Assembly (NCBI GenBank): GCA_007115975.1
Contig: SKJJ01000097.1
Span: forward strand, 1 to 45,958
Reading direction: 5' to 3'
Origin: Chitinispirillum sp.
Lineage (GTDB): Bacteria > Fibrobacterota > Chitinivibrionia > Chitinivibrionales > Chitinispirillaceae
DNA: 45,958 nt
Part shown: positions 36,152 through 45,659 of the stretch, piece after piece
Numbering within the stretch: position 1 is the first letter of the stretch
Layout: the number at the start of each line of letters is the position of its first letter
Translations under genes and position numbers: made by a program
The notes under the pieces: generated by a model
What the model saw: the letters and a program-made list of their open reading frames with translations, nothing else
What the model was told of the DNA's origin: nothing
Databases searched by the model: none

Positions 36152-36250
36152 ATTGGGGAGAAGACCTCTTTTTGCCATGATGCTCAGGAGCGAGGGGATC
36201 CTTGATGATGATACCGACATATCAGCGCTACCCACGCGGGGCCCGGCGTA

Positions 36251-37309
36251 TCATCCAACAGGAAAAGGGTTTGAATAGATCCATGCATTCTTGCCCTTGT
36301 AAACCTCAACCCTGTAAACTCCACCACCGGTTATCTCAAACTCAGCAGACTGCCCCTTTACACTTTTTGCCACCGCTCCGTTTCGTAAAAAGCGGACCGT
36401 GCCTTCTGAAGGCAACTGCACCTTAAGAACTGCCGGGACACAGTTACTGTGTTCATTGAGCCCGGGCAGCTGTATTGTGCCGTTCTCGTGCTGCTGCAGA
36501 TAGATCTGCGTACCCTTTGCATCTCCTCTGCGATAGTTACTGATAAATCCGTTACCGTTTTTGAGAGCTTTTAAAAAGAGCAGTCTGGCTTGATCAAAGG
36601 GGAAATCGGTTAGCTTTTGCGGCATGTAGAGATGGGTTCGTACCCCCTTGAGTTCGACTTTTATGGGGAAAACCGTATATGCAAAGGGGCCAATCGTGAG
36701 TTTTCTTGTGTGCGCATCAATACCCCCTATACCACTTACAAAGCGGCTTTGATTGAGATTGTCCCATTTTTCCAAAAGCTCGTCAGGAACATTGCTCAGA
36801 AAGCGTCTGGGGTAAAGGAGTCTGAAAAAACTTCTCCACGAGCGCAGATTTTCCATCCAGTCGGACATCTGGTTCCACAGCTCTATGCCATCATATCCGG
36901 TGGCATCCCACTCTGTCCAGGGATAGGGAGGCAGGCCACCGAAATAGTTACGCTTTTCAGCCGGGTGGGCAAGAAAGCCGATGCCGCCGTTTTCCTTAAC
37001 TGCATCGATGTATTGCTGGGGTTTCTGGAGTTGGGGAAAGGCTTTACCGGTGCCAATTGCAAGATAATGGTTCTGCTTTTGGGGGTCGTTATGCTCATAT
37101 CCCACCAGTACCATCAGATCATCGTGGAATTTCTCATACCCTGCCTCACGACCCTTCAGGGTCATGTGATCGGTTACTACGATGTAATCGAGTTCGCACT
37201 GCCGGGCGGCATCGATGAGTTCGCCAAAACTCACTCCGCCGTCAGAGTAGAGGGTGTGCAGGTGAATTGCTCCGCAGATTTGGTGGTGTGGAAAGGTGGT
37301 GGTTTTCAT
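36251..37309 (-). CDS. PHP-domain phosphoesterase-like protein
   Basis: 352-residue cytosolic protein with a PHP domain at ~10-230: IHLHTLYSDGG (metal ligands His-x-His and Asp), VVTDHMTLKG, VGYEHNDPQKQNHYLAIG, LAHPAEKRNYF and GGIDAHTR. PHP domains coordinate a trinuclear metal centre and hydrolyse phosphoesters. The last ~100 residues are a beta-rich C-terminal domain of unknown role. The family includes histidinol phosphatase and other phosphatases; the substrate is not clear, and no partner gene lies nearby. It ends near the REP-like repeat cluster to its right (the start is 37309). Confidence 0.85.
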   Translation of the reverse strand: MKTTTFPHHQICGAIHLHTLYSDGGVSFGELIDAARQCELDYIVVTDHMTLKGREAGYEKFHDDLMVLVGYEHNDPQKQNHYLAIGTGKAFPQLQKPQQYIDAVKENGGIGFLAHPAEKRNYFGGLPPYPWTEWDATGYDGIELWNQMSDWMENLRSWRSFFRLLYPRRFLSNVPDELLEKWDNLNQSRFVSGIGGIDAHTRKLTIGPFAYTVFPIKVELKGVRTHLYMPQKLTDFPFDQARLLFLKALKNGNGFISNYRRGDAKGTQIYLQQHENGTIQLPGLNEHSNCVPAVLKVQLPSEGTVRFLRNGAVAKSVKGQSAEFEITGGGVYRVEVYKGKNAWIYSNPFPVG

Positions 37310-37409
37310 TGGGTTTTATTCTCGCGAAAAATGTTCAGCTGGTTATTAAAGATATTAAATAACTTGGGATGAGGGGTAGTGTGAGGGGTAAATTGGGGGA
37401 TTTGGGAGA

Positions 37410-37498
37410 GGGGACGGACCACTTTTATCACTTGATGGAGAGGTGGAGGGGGACGGACCACTGATATAACAACAAGGGACGGACTGTTATTATCTTAA
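37410..37498 (+). repeat. Left REP-like cluster (three copies)
   Basis: GGGGACGGACC starts at 37410 and is extended by ACTTTTATC. A second GGGGACGGACC lies at 37449, and a third, GGGACGGACTGTT..TATCTTAA, at 37476-37498. The spacing between copies is 39 and 27 bp. The third matches the copy at 45636-45659 at 21 of 23 bases, including its tail. Such clusters are typical of REP elements near a RAYT gene. Confidence 0.75.
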
Positions 37499-37528
37499 GA
37501 GGAAATACGGTAAATTGCCTCTTAAGAT
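37492..37528. repeat. Perfect inverted repeat beside the REP cluster
   Basis: ATCTTAAGAGG (37492-37502) and CCTCTTAAGAT (37518-37528) are exact reverse complements around a 15-base loop. The left arm starts inside the REP tail TATCTTAA, so it may be part of the element. There is no U-tract. Confidence 0.7.
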
Positions 37529-37696
37529 GCTATGTTTCAATGCGTTGGAATAGCTATGTCATCAATCATTGTTAATGTATTTGACTGGCAGTAAGTGAGT
37601 TGGGTTGTTATAAATCCATAAAAACATGGTAAAGAGCAAACAATTTGCTTGTTTTCAGAGGGGCACCGGAAGAGGAGTTGATCGTTTTTTTTGGGG

Positions 37697-38680
37697 CTAC
37701 AGCAAACTGACCAATTTTTTTTCCCTGTACAAAGCGTTACCGATTTCGATCATTCTCGTAACCGGACTAATGGTAACTTTTAGATATCTGGCAATGACGG
37801 TAAGCGGTATAAGTTCAGTTTTATTAAGAAAGTGGCAAAATTCAGTTCGCGCCCTTGACCTGCCATTTTGTCTGCCACGCCTAAAGAGATCGACCGATCC
37901 GATGTTATGTTTTCTGCATATCATCTTTGCTGCATTCTTGCAGACAATGGGGTAATCGGTTTCACGGTGTTTGCGATTTTTTTCGATACAGTACAGCTCA
38001 AAGGCATTCGTTACAAATTCTAATTCACCAATTACCGATTCCCGACCCTTGAATGACTTGATAATCTCAGCTTGTTCGGCTGGCTGAAGTTGTCCAGCTG
38101 TTTCCGGGCTGTTTTCAACGTAGTTATCATCAAGGAACGCGAGATAGTTGTCCATAGCTTCTATTTCCTCTTCCCCAAAACGGCTTAAACACCACTGCCG
38201 GTTTTGGAATTTTTCACCTAAAGCACCCTTTATACCGAGTAAATATCCGTGTCCGCACCAGGTGTATGCTTTGAGCTGTTCGAGGGATCTGACCTTCCCT
38301 GCCCGAAGGGGATTAAGAGTGATATATTTGATCAGCACTTTTTCATAATTTTTATCCTGACAGAGAGATGATTTGAATCTGCCCTGAAACAGAGACCCCC
38401 GTTTGCCATATTTATTGTTGTAATACTGTGCGTACCCACCGTTTAGGCCCCGCATCAGTTTTTCCAGTTTTTTCTCATTAGCTCTTATGAGCATGTGGTA
38501 ATGGTTGTCCATCAGAGTCCAGGTGTAGCACTGAAAACCTGTTTTTTTAAGCCCAATCTCGAGTCTTCTGAGAAACTCCTGCCTGTCTTCATCATCACGA
38601 AACATATCCTTATACTCCACTGAATGAGCCATGATATGGTGAAGGGCGCCGGGGGGTTCCAGTCGTTTGGTACGGGGCAT
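37697..38680 (-). CDS. REP-associated tyrosine transposase (RAYT)
   Basis: 327-residue Y1 single-strand transposase of the IS200/IS605-related TnpA_REP group. The HUH metal-binding motif is His60-Tyr61-His62 in DNHYHMLI, and the catalytic Tyr119 lies in KYITLNPLRAGK. The N-terminus (LEPPGALHHIMAHS) and RGSLFQGRFKSS are characteristic. The C-terminal ~90 residues form a helix-turn-helix region, possibly DnaA-C-like, as in many RAYTs. AAGGAG precedes the ATG. The gene is flanked by inverted copies of the repeat GGGGACGGACC[A/G]CTTTTATC, its probable cleavage substrate. RAYTs are usually single-copy and domesticated rather than simple insertion sequences. Confidence 0.92.
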   Translation of the reverse strand: MPRTKRLEPPGALHHIMAHSVEYKDMFRDDEDRQEFLRRLEIGLKKTGFQCYTWTLMDNHYHMLIRANEKKLEKLMRGLNGGYAQYYNNKYGKRGSLFQGRFKSSLCQDKNYEKVLIKYITLNPLRAGKVRSLEQLKAYTWCGHGYLLGIKGALGEKFQNRQWCLSRFGEEEIEAMDNYLAFLDDNYVENSPETAGQLQPAEQAEIIKSFKGRESVIGELEFVTNAFELYCIEKNRKHRETDYPIVCKNAAKMICRKHNIGSVDLFRRGRQNGRSRARTEFCHFLNKTELIPLTVIARYLKVTISPVTRMIEIGNALYREKKLVSLL

Positions 38681-39040
38681 GGGGTATTCTCCTTTTGATA
38701 GGGGGGGTGATGATTATAGGGGCATCTTGCAAATTAAAATTGAATGTTGCAAAATGAGTGCCAATTTTAAGGTGAGCAAAACAGTTGATTATTTCCTGAA
38801 CCGAGCCTGTTGGGTATAGTGGAGAGCGGGCAATTATGAAAACAGGTAAGGAATTTTTCAAATTGGGAATAGGTCGATAAAAGCGGTCCGTCCCCTTTCC
38901 GAAACCCTTGTCAAACCATCCAATCTATAGTATGATCCTTAAAGCACACTTCAACTTAACCTGAGAAACTCATACACTAAACTATAGATTTTGTACGAAT
39001 ACAACCGGTTAAATAGCCATGTAGAAAAGGAACAGGTCTT
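38681..39040. other. 360-bp gap between the RAYT and the hybrid kinase
   Basis: Contains the inverted REP-like copy at 38876-38895 and AT-rich sequence; a 13-codon ORF at 38836 is too short to support. No other gene or clear terminator was seen. The kinase promoter should lie after about 38900. Confidence 0.5.
38876..38895 (-). repeat. Inverted REP-like copy upstream of the RAYT
   Basis: GATAAAAGCGGTCCGTCCCC reads on the leftward strand as GGGGACGGACCGCTTTTATC, 19 of 20 bases identical to the copy at 37410-37429. With that copy it brackets the RAYT gene in inverted orientation. Confidence 0.8.
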
Positions 39041-42000
39041 ATGGAAAGATCCACTCAACGGAGTGATAATTCCTCTAAAAATTCAAAAAAGGTCAGCAAA
39101 CAAAAGAAAGCCGAAAATAAAGGCAAACTATCCCCGGAACGAAAAGACCATCTGCGTATGGTCTGTCTCGGCGCATCTGCCGGAGGACTTGAAGCCCTTG
39201 AGCGCTTCTTCAGGCGTATTCCCGGTAAACAGAATGTTATTTTTGTGCTCATACAGCACCTCTCGCCCGACTACAAAAGCGTCATGGGGGAGCTGCTCGA
39301 CCGCTATACTCATATCACCAACACGGTAGTATCTGATGGACTAGTGCCGGAACCGGGCAAAATACACCTGATACCGCCCGGCAAGGATATGGAACTGCGT
39401 GAGGGTAAATTCTGGCTGCAGAACCGAACACCTTCAGAGCAGCACCTTCCCATAAACCGTTTTTTTAAGAGTATGGCGTTGGAAATGGGAGCCGACTCGG
39501 TTGCGATTATTCTCTCCGGGACCGGAAGTGATGGTTCCAAGGGGATAGAGGCGGTTCACAAGGCTGGTGGTCTGGTGATGGCTCAGTCTCCCGAAAGCGC
39601 AAAATTTGATGGTATGCCACGCAGTGCAGCCACAACCGGTGTTGTTGATTTTATAGGTACTCCGGAGGAACTGGCAGATGTTCTGTTTCGCGAAGGAAAG
39701 ATTTCAAAAGCTCTGCACAGTAGAGGTGAGGGGAATGAGTCTTTCACCGATCCCAAAGAGGAGATATTCCAGCAGCTTAGCAACACTTTCGGTATCGATT
39801 TCTCACTTTATAAGGATGCCACTATTCTGCGGAGGCTCGAACGGCGGCTGCAGATGCGTTCAGTAGCCGGTCTGCGCGAGTATGCTGAGCTTCTCCACAA
39901 CGACAGCAATGAACTTGACAGCCTTTACCGTGATCTGCTCATCGAAGTTACCCAGTTCTTCCGGGATCCCGAGGCGTTCCAGTTTTTGGCAAAAGAGGTA
40001 CTTCCGAAACTTCTTGAACACCATCCCAGGGGTGAGGATTTTCGCATCTGGGTTGCAGGCTGTGCAACTGGTGAGGAAGCATACTCGATTGCGATGCTCC
40101 TTGACGAAGTGATAACTGAGCATAAACTGAAAACAGATGTACGCATATTCGCCACTGATATCCACAAAGTTTCCCTGCGCATAGCCAGTGCCGGCCACTA
40201 TTCAAACGAACGGATGGCTGGGGTCTCTGCGCAACGACGTGCAATGTACTTTGATAAGGGGGTTGATGGCTGGACAGTGCGACCCGCTTTGCGTCGTATG
40301 ATAACATTTGCTCCCCATAATCTTCTCCGCGATCCGCCTTTTTTGCATATGCGCCTGGTCAGTTGCCGCAATATGCTTATATACCTGCTCAAGGAGGCCC
40401 AGGATAAGGTCTTGCTCCAGTTTACGGCCGCTTTGGAGAAAAAAGGTGTTCTCTTTCTGGGTTCAAGTGAGAGTATGCTTGAAAGCAAGTCTGAATTCTC
40501 AACAGTTAATTCCCATCTGAAGGTTTTTCGGAAAGAAAGCGACATAACTCCCAATCCCTTACATTATATGTTCCCGCTAAAACGTGGTGTGCAGAATGAA
40601 CGTCGAACGAGCACCACCGCTGGTTTTCAGGCGTTCTATCCGGCTCTCATGGAACAATGTATGCCGACCGGTTTTCTGGTAAACGCCCGTAGCGAACTGA
40701 TACACACCTTTGGAGGTGCCGGTAAATATCTCAATATTGTTGGTCCGATGCAAGCCGATATTGCTTCGCTGCTTCAGGGTAATCTTCGTGTTGCTGTTAC
40801 CACTGCCATCGAACGTGCCCGAAAATCAAAGGACAAAGTGAGATATGCCGCTGTGAGTCAGCCCTTGCCCGAAAATGCCGAGCATCTCATTGATGTCAAT
40901 GTGATCCCTGTGGCCGAACCGTCACGCTCCGGCGGGGAGGGGGAGGGGCAACGCTACAGTTATTTTGTCCGTATCGATGAGAACACATCTTCGGAGACAA
41001 CTGCCCTGACAGAGACGTTTTCGGCTGACAATGCCGCCCGTGCCCGCATCGAACATCTTGAACGTGAGCTTCATGAATCCCGCGAGAATCTTCAGACAAC
41101 AGTCGAGGAGCTCGAGACCAGTAATGAGGAACTGCAGGCGACCAATGAGGAACTGCTTGCCTCAAATGAAGAGTTGCAGAGCAGCAATGAAGAGCTTCAA
41201 TCGGTAAATGAGGAACTGCACAGCGTTAATGCTGAGTACCAGGAAAAAAACAACCAGCTGGTTGAGTTGAATAACGATATGCAGAACCTGATGGCATGCA
41301 GCGAAATCGGTACCATTTTCCTGGATGCCGATTTGCGTGTTCGGCGCTTTACTCCTTCAATTACCCGTACGTTTTTTCTTCGTGTCCAGGATATTGGGCG
41401 TCCGATCATTGAAATAAACAGCCTCATTGCCACCGATCGTGATATTCTCAACAATATTCACCGTGTTCTATCTGAAGGTGGTGTTGACGAACGTGAGGTT
41501 GCTACCGATGACGGAACTGTTATGCTGCAGCGTGTCCACCCGTACCGTAATGATCATGGTGAAATCAATGGGGTGGTTATCACCTATGTTGATCTGACTC
41601 TGGTTAAGAGAAGCGAAGAGGAGCGCCGTCGGGCCGATGTCCTGCGTTCGGCCATATTGGACTCGCTCAATGCAAATATCGCGGTTCTCGATCGTGAAGG
41701 GAAGATTATCTCAATCAATAAAGCGTGGCGGCAGTTTGCCAAACAAAACAAGTCGCGTGATTTTCGCAGACTCGATATGGGTGCGAACTATTTTGCCGCC
41801 TGTGCCTGCTCTGCAGACGAGGAGGAGTATCATAATGCTCAAAGCTCCATGGCTGGTATCAGAGCGGTTCTTTCTGGTCGCAAAAAGTCCTTCGAGATGG
41901 AATACCCCTGCGATGCTCCCGGTCAACCACGCTGGTTTCTTATGCGTGTCACTCCGCTCAATCATCCCGAAGGGGGTGCTGTAGTTGCTCATATCGACAT

Positions 42001-45000
42001 TTCTGACAGAAAAAAAGCTGAAAACGCCGTCATGGAAAAAGAGCGTCTGCTGCGCTCTGTTCTTAATAGTCTTGATGCGCTGGTGTTTGTTGCTGATATC
42101 GATACTCATGAACTTCTTTTTGTCAACGAGTACGGACGGAAGAAATTCGGTGATTTCGTCGGGAAAAAATGCTGGGAGATGACACAGGGTAAAGATCAGA
42201 CTGAGCCTTGTGAATACTGCCAGAAAACATCTTTGCTCAATGAACAGGGGGTTCCTGCAGGTGTCCGTCACTGGGAGGCGCGCTCTTCCCGCAATGGCCA
42301 CTACTATGACTGCCGTGACCAGGCTATTGTCTGGAGTGACGGCCGGCTGGTCCGACTTGAGATCGCTACGGATATGACCGGGCGCATCGAAATGGAGGCA
42401 GAACTGCGGGATCACCGGGATCATCTCGATGATCTTGTATCACAAAAGACCGGTGAGCTGCGTGAGAGCCAGACCATGCTGACAAAGGCCCAACAAATCG
42501 CCAGGCTTGGAAGCTGGAGTCTTGATTGTATAACTCAGGAACTTACCTGGTCGGAGGAAGTTTACGATCTTTTTGGCCTTGATCCAGCTGAAATAGAGTC
42601 ATCTTATGAAAATTTCCTGAAAATAGTCCACCCTGATGACCGGGACATGGTAGATCGAAAATACAACGGTTCAATCAGCAATGGAAGCTCCGGCTATGAG
42701 GCCGAACACCGTATTATACGTCAAGATACAGGGGAAGTTCGTTACATATTCGAACGCTGTGTGCACGAACGGGATACAAACGGGAAGGTCTTACGCTCCA
42801 ATGGTATGGTACAGGATATCACCGATCAGAAAGAGTCGGCACAGGGATTACGTCAATTCCGTCAGGCACTCGACAACGCAGCGGATGACATCTTTATCAT
42901 TGACCATCAGACCATGAAATTCGTTGATGTTAACGAGAGTGCCTGTCGCAGTCTTGGATATAAGCGTGAAGAGCTTCTGGCAATGGGGCCGGGGGACATA
43001 AAACCTGAAATAAATATGGTGGAACTGGAGCGGTTTTTCAACGATTTGATCGCCGGCAACGGGACAGACCATCTGCAAACAAGACATCAGCGCAGGGACG
43101 GCTCTCTGATTGATGTAGAAGTCAGGGTTCGCCCCATTAAAAACCTTGCGGGCAAAACACTCTTCATTGCAAACGCAAGGGACATTTCCGAACAGCTGCG
43201 CCTGCACACAGAACTACAAGATCAGTTGATATTCCTGCGCATTCTTCTTGATGCCATTCCGATACCAATCTATTACAAGGATACCGACCGTATTTATCTC
43301 GACTGCAACAAAGCCTATGCTGATTTGGTTGGTAAATCACGCGGTGAAATAGTGGGTTCCCGTATCGAGGATGTTATTACTGACCCGGATCTTGTTGCGT
43401 TAAAAAACCAATTGGATTTCAGAGCTCTCGATTTGCAGGGAAAAGAGGTGTTGCTGCAGGAGATCTCATGGCCGATGCCAGATGGTAAGACACATACCAT
43501 TGTAATCAGGAAGGTGACCTTCCGGCGTCAGGATGGTTCCATTGGTGGGATTGTGGGAGCAGCGCTGGACATTACCGAACGCAAGACTGCAGAGAGCATC
43601 ATTCGCACAAGCGAGGAGAAATTCCGTAATCTGTTTGATACCATGGTTCAGGGGGTCGTATATCAGGACTTCCAAGGGGAAATTGTCGATGCCAACCCGG
43701 CTGCAGAACGGATTCTTGGGTTGACCCGTGACCAGATATTCGGCAGAACTTCTGTTGATCCCCGGTGGCGATCTGTTCGTGAGGATGGTTCGGATTTTCC
43801 CGGAGAAGAGCATCCGGCTATGGTGGCTATGCGTTCAGGTAAAAAGGTACACAATGTGGTTATGGGGATATTTAATCCTTCAGAAGGTTCCGAGCGCTGG
43901 ATAGTTATCAACGCCACACCGCAATTTGGTAGTGGTTCAGAAAAGGTGACTGGAGTCTACACTACCATGCAGGATATAACCGAGATCAAGCAGTTGAATG
44001 ACAAGCTGCGAATGGCAAAGGATGCCGCTGAAGCCGCAAATATAGCCAAAAGCCAGTTTCTGGCGAATATGAGCCATGAAATCCGTACTCCGATGAATGG
44101 TATTATCGGCACTTGTGAGCTTTTGCTGGAAAGTATGCTCGATTACCACCAGACTGAACTTGCCAAAATAATCATGAACAGCGGTGATCATCTGCTTGAG
44201 CTGATAAATGACATTCTTGATCTTGCAAAAATTGAGGCAGGGAAATTCTCAATTGAAAATACGCTGTTTTCTCCCAGAAAAACGGTTGAGGACCTTGGCG
44301 ATTCTCTGGCAGTGAAAGCATATCAGAAGGGAATCGAGCTCATTATTGAAATCACGCCCGATGTTCCCGATAGAGCCATCGGTGATGCAGGCAGATTACG
44401 TCAGGTTCTGACCAATCTGATCGGCAATGCGATCAAATTTACAAGTGAAGGGTATGTTCTGCTCAGGATTTCTTATAGTGTGACTAAGAAGGGCGGGGCC
44501 TCACTTCAGTTTTCAATCACCGATACCGGAATAGGTATAGCAGCAGATGACCTGTCCTATCTTTTCAACCCCTTCACTCAGGTTGACGGATCAACAACCA
44601 GAAACTATGGTGGTACTGGTCTTGGGTTAACCATATCCAAGCATCTGGTTGAAGCAATGGGAGGGGAAATCGGGGTGAAAAGCGAGCCCGGCAGGGGGTC
44701 GACCCTCTCTTTTTGCATAAAGGTTGAAGATGTGGAGAGTGGGGATCAAAATCAGTCCTCCTCGTTTCACGCTTCCTTAACGGGTAAGAATGTGCTCATC
44801 GTGGAAGGTAACCCCCAAATTACCGGGGTTATTGGCAGCTACCTTGAGGAAGCAGGGGTTTTTTATCAGAAGGCTGCAACGGGGCACAGGGCTGTCGGTA
44901 TTCTTAAAAAGGAGCAAAAGGCAGACAGAAATATTGATGTGCTTTTGCTGGATCTGTCATTACATGAGATGACTTTGGATGATATGTTCAGACAACTCCG

Positions 45001-45613
45001 CGCACTTGGCCTGGCAACAGTTCCCAAGATCATTGCCTTTGGTTCTGCATCGGCCATTGCTTCAAACAGAAGGTCTGATTTTGCCGCTGTGCTTATCAAA
45101 CCGCTGAAACGGGACTCACTGCTTGCGCAGATTGCTGCTGTTAGTGGCAAAAGTGGCGTGGCAATTAAAAATATTGGCAAAAGGGAGCGACCGCCCGATA
45201 GTTCAGTATTCAGAGATGGAAAAGCGGTCTCGCTTCGGGTGTTAGTTGCAGAGGATGATTCTGTGAGCCGCAATCTTTTTGAGATGATTATGGTTAAACT
45301 TGGCCATGAGTGTGTTTCGGTTGAAAATGGCCGGGACGCAGTTTCGATTCTGGCTGAAGAGGATTTTGATATTGTTTTTATGGATTGCCAGATGCCTGAG
45401 ATGGATGGATACGCTGCCACGCGCAGTATTCGCCAGGGAGGTGAAGGGGTTCGTAACGCTGGTGTTCCGATAATTGCCCTTACGGCCAATGCCTTGCGGG
45501 GGGACCGGGAGAAGTGTTTGGCAGCGGGGATGAGTGATTATATAACGAAGCCGTTGACTACTGGGGCTATAGTGGGGGTATTGCGGAGGTATGCGGGGGA
45601 GGGGACGGACTGA
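39041..45613 (+). CDS. CheB-CheR-multiPAS hybrid histidine kinase
   Basis: 2190-residue signalling protein. A CheB methylesterase domain (38-225: Ser46 in GASAGG, His73 in QHLS, Asp in SGTGSDGSKG) lacks the usual N-terminal receiver. A CheR methyltransferase domain (~245-510: RLERRLQ, VAGCATGEEAYS) follows. A glutamate-rich coiled coil is at ~666-748. About seven PAS domains (752-1640) lead to HisKA with His1679 in MSHEIRTPMNG, a HATPase domain (NLIGNAIKF ~1791, GGTGLGLTI ~1857), a receiver lacking the first acidic pair but keeping Asp1971, and an intact receiver with Asp2115. It has no transmembrane helix that I see, so it is probably cytosolic. The last codons and stop come from a REP-like repeat. 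Confidence 0.92.
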   Translation: MERSTQRSDNSSKNSKKVSKQKKAENKGKLSPERKDHLRMVCLGASAGGLEALERFFRRIPGKQNVIFVLIQHLSPDYKSVMGELLDRYTHITNTVVSDGLVPEPGKIHLIPPGKDMELREGKFWLQNRTPSEQHLPINRFFKSMALEMGADSVAIILSGTGSDGSKGIEAVHKAGGLVMAQSPESAKFDGMPRSAATTGVVDFIGTPEELADVLFREGKISKALHSRGEGNESFTDPKEEIFQQLSNTFGIDFSLYKDATILRRLERRLQMRSVAGLREYAELLHNDSNELDSLYRDLLIEVTQFFRDPEAFQFLAKEVLPKLLEHHPRGEDFRIWVAGCATGEEAYSIAMLLDEVITEHKLKTDVRIFATDIHKVSLRIASAGHYSNERMAGVSAQRRAMYFDKGVDGWTVRPALRRMITFAPHNLLRDPPFLHMRLVSCRNMLIYLLKEAQDKVLLQFTAALEKKGVLFLGSSESMLESKSEFSTVNSHLKVFRKESDITPNPLHYMFPLKRGVQNERRTSTTAGFQAFYPALMEQCMPTGFLVNARSELIHTFGGAGKYLNIVGPMQADIASLLQGNLRVAVTTAIERARKSKDKVRYAAVSQPLPENAEHLIDVNVIPVAEPSRSGGEGEGQRYSYFVRIDENTSSETTALTETFSADNAARARIEHLERELHESRENLQTTVEELETSNEELQATNEELLASNEELQSSNEELQSVNEELHSVNAEYQEKNNQLVELNNDMQNLMACSEIGTIFLDADLRVRRFTPSITRTFFLRVQDIGRPIIEINSLIATDRDILNNIHRVLSEGGVDEREVATDDGTVMLQRVHPYRNDHGEINGVVITYVDLTLVKRSEEERRRADVLRSAILDSLNANIAVLDREGKIISINKAWRQFAKQNKSRDFRRLDMGANYFAACACSADEEEYHNAQSSMAGIRAVLSGRKKSFEMEYPCDAPGQPRWFLMRVTPLNHPEGGAVVAHIDISDRKKAENAVMEKERLLRSVLNSLDALVFVADIDTHELLFVNEYGRKKFGDFVGKKCWEMTQGKDQTEPCEYCQKTSLLNEQGVPAGVRHWEARSSRNGHYYDCRDQAIVWSDGRLVRLEIATDMTGRIEMEAELRDHRDHLDDLVSQKTGELRESQTMLTKAQQIARLGSWSLDCITQELTWSEEVYDLFGLDPAEIESSYENFLKIVHPDDRDMVDRKYNGSISNGSSGYEAEHRIIRQDTGEVRYIFERCVHERDTNGKVLRSNGMVQDITDQKESAQGLRQFRQALDNAADDIFIIDHQTMKFVDVNESACRSLGYKREELLAMGPGDIKPEINMVELERFFNDLIAGNGTDHLQTRHQRRDGSLIDVEVRVRPIKNLAGKTLFIANARDISEQLRLHTELQDQLIFLRILLDAIPIPIYYKDTDRIYLDCNKAYADLVGKSRGEIVGSRIEDVITDPDLVALKNQLDFRALDLQGKEVLLQEISWPMPDGKTHTIVIRKVTFRRQDGSIGGIVGAALDITERKTAESIIRTSEEKFRNLFDTMVQGVVYQDFQGEIVDANPAAERILGLTRDQIFGRTSVDPRWRSVREDGSDFPGEEHPAMVAMRSGKKVHNVVMGIFNPSEGSERWIVINATPQFGSGSEKVTGVYTTMQDITEIKQLNDKLRMAKDAAEAANIAKSQFLANMSHEIRTPMNGIIGTCELLLESMLDYHQTELAKIIMNSGDHLLELINDILDLAKIEAGKFSIENTLFSPRKTVEDLGDSLAVKAYQKGIELIIEITPDVPDRAIGDAGRLRQVLTNLIGNAIKFTSEGYVLLRISYSVTKKGGASLQFSITDTGIGIAADDLSYLFNPFTQVDGSTTRNYGGTGLGLTISKHLVEAMGGEIGVKSEPGRGSTLSFCIKVEDVESGDQNQSSSFHASLTGKNVLIVEGNPQITGVIGSYLEEAGVFYQKAATGHRAVGILKKEQKADRNIDVLLLDLSLHEMTLDDMFRQLRALGLATVPKIIAFGSASAIASNRRSDFAAVLIKPLKRDSLLAQIAAVSGKSGVAIKNIGKRERPPDSSVFRDGKAVSLRVLVAEDDSVSRNLFEMIMVKLGHECVSVENGRDAVSILAEEDFDIVFMDCQMPEMDGYAATRSIRQGGEGVRNAGVPIIALTANALRGDREKCLAAGMSDYITKPLTTGAIVGVLRRYAGEGTD

Positions 45614-45659
45614 TTTTAAACCCATTTAATCTTACGGGGACGGACTGTTGATATCTTAA
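45601..45659 (+). repeat. Right REP-like cluster, first two copies
   Basis: GGGGACGGACTGATTTTA at 45601 overlaps the kinase stop codon (tga at 45611-45613). GGGGACGGACTGTTGATATCTTAA follows at 45636-45659, and matches the third copy of the left cluster closely. Spacing is 35 bp. Confidence 0.75.

Larger units (their letters stand above)
37310..37696. other. Intergenic region with left REP-like cluster
   Basis: No gene. It holds three direct copies of the GGGGACGGACY repeat (37410, 37449 and 37476), followed by the inverted repeat at 37492-37528, all described separately. The remaining AT-rich sequence up to the transposase stop at 37697 shows nothing further. Confidence 0.6.

Noticed and set aside
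36617..37372. 251-codon ORF opposite the PHP gene
   Set aside because: It is antisense to a gene with conserved metal-binding motifs; its product has no recognisable features.
37410..37498. CRISPR-like array
   Set aside because: Only three imperfect copies with unequal spacing, no spacers of uniform length, and no cas genes.
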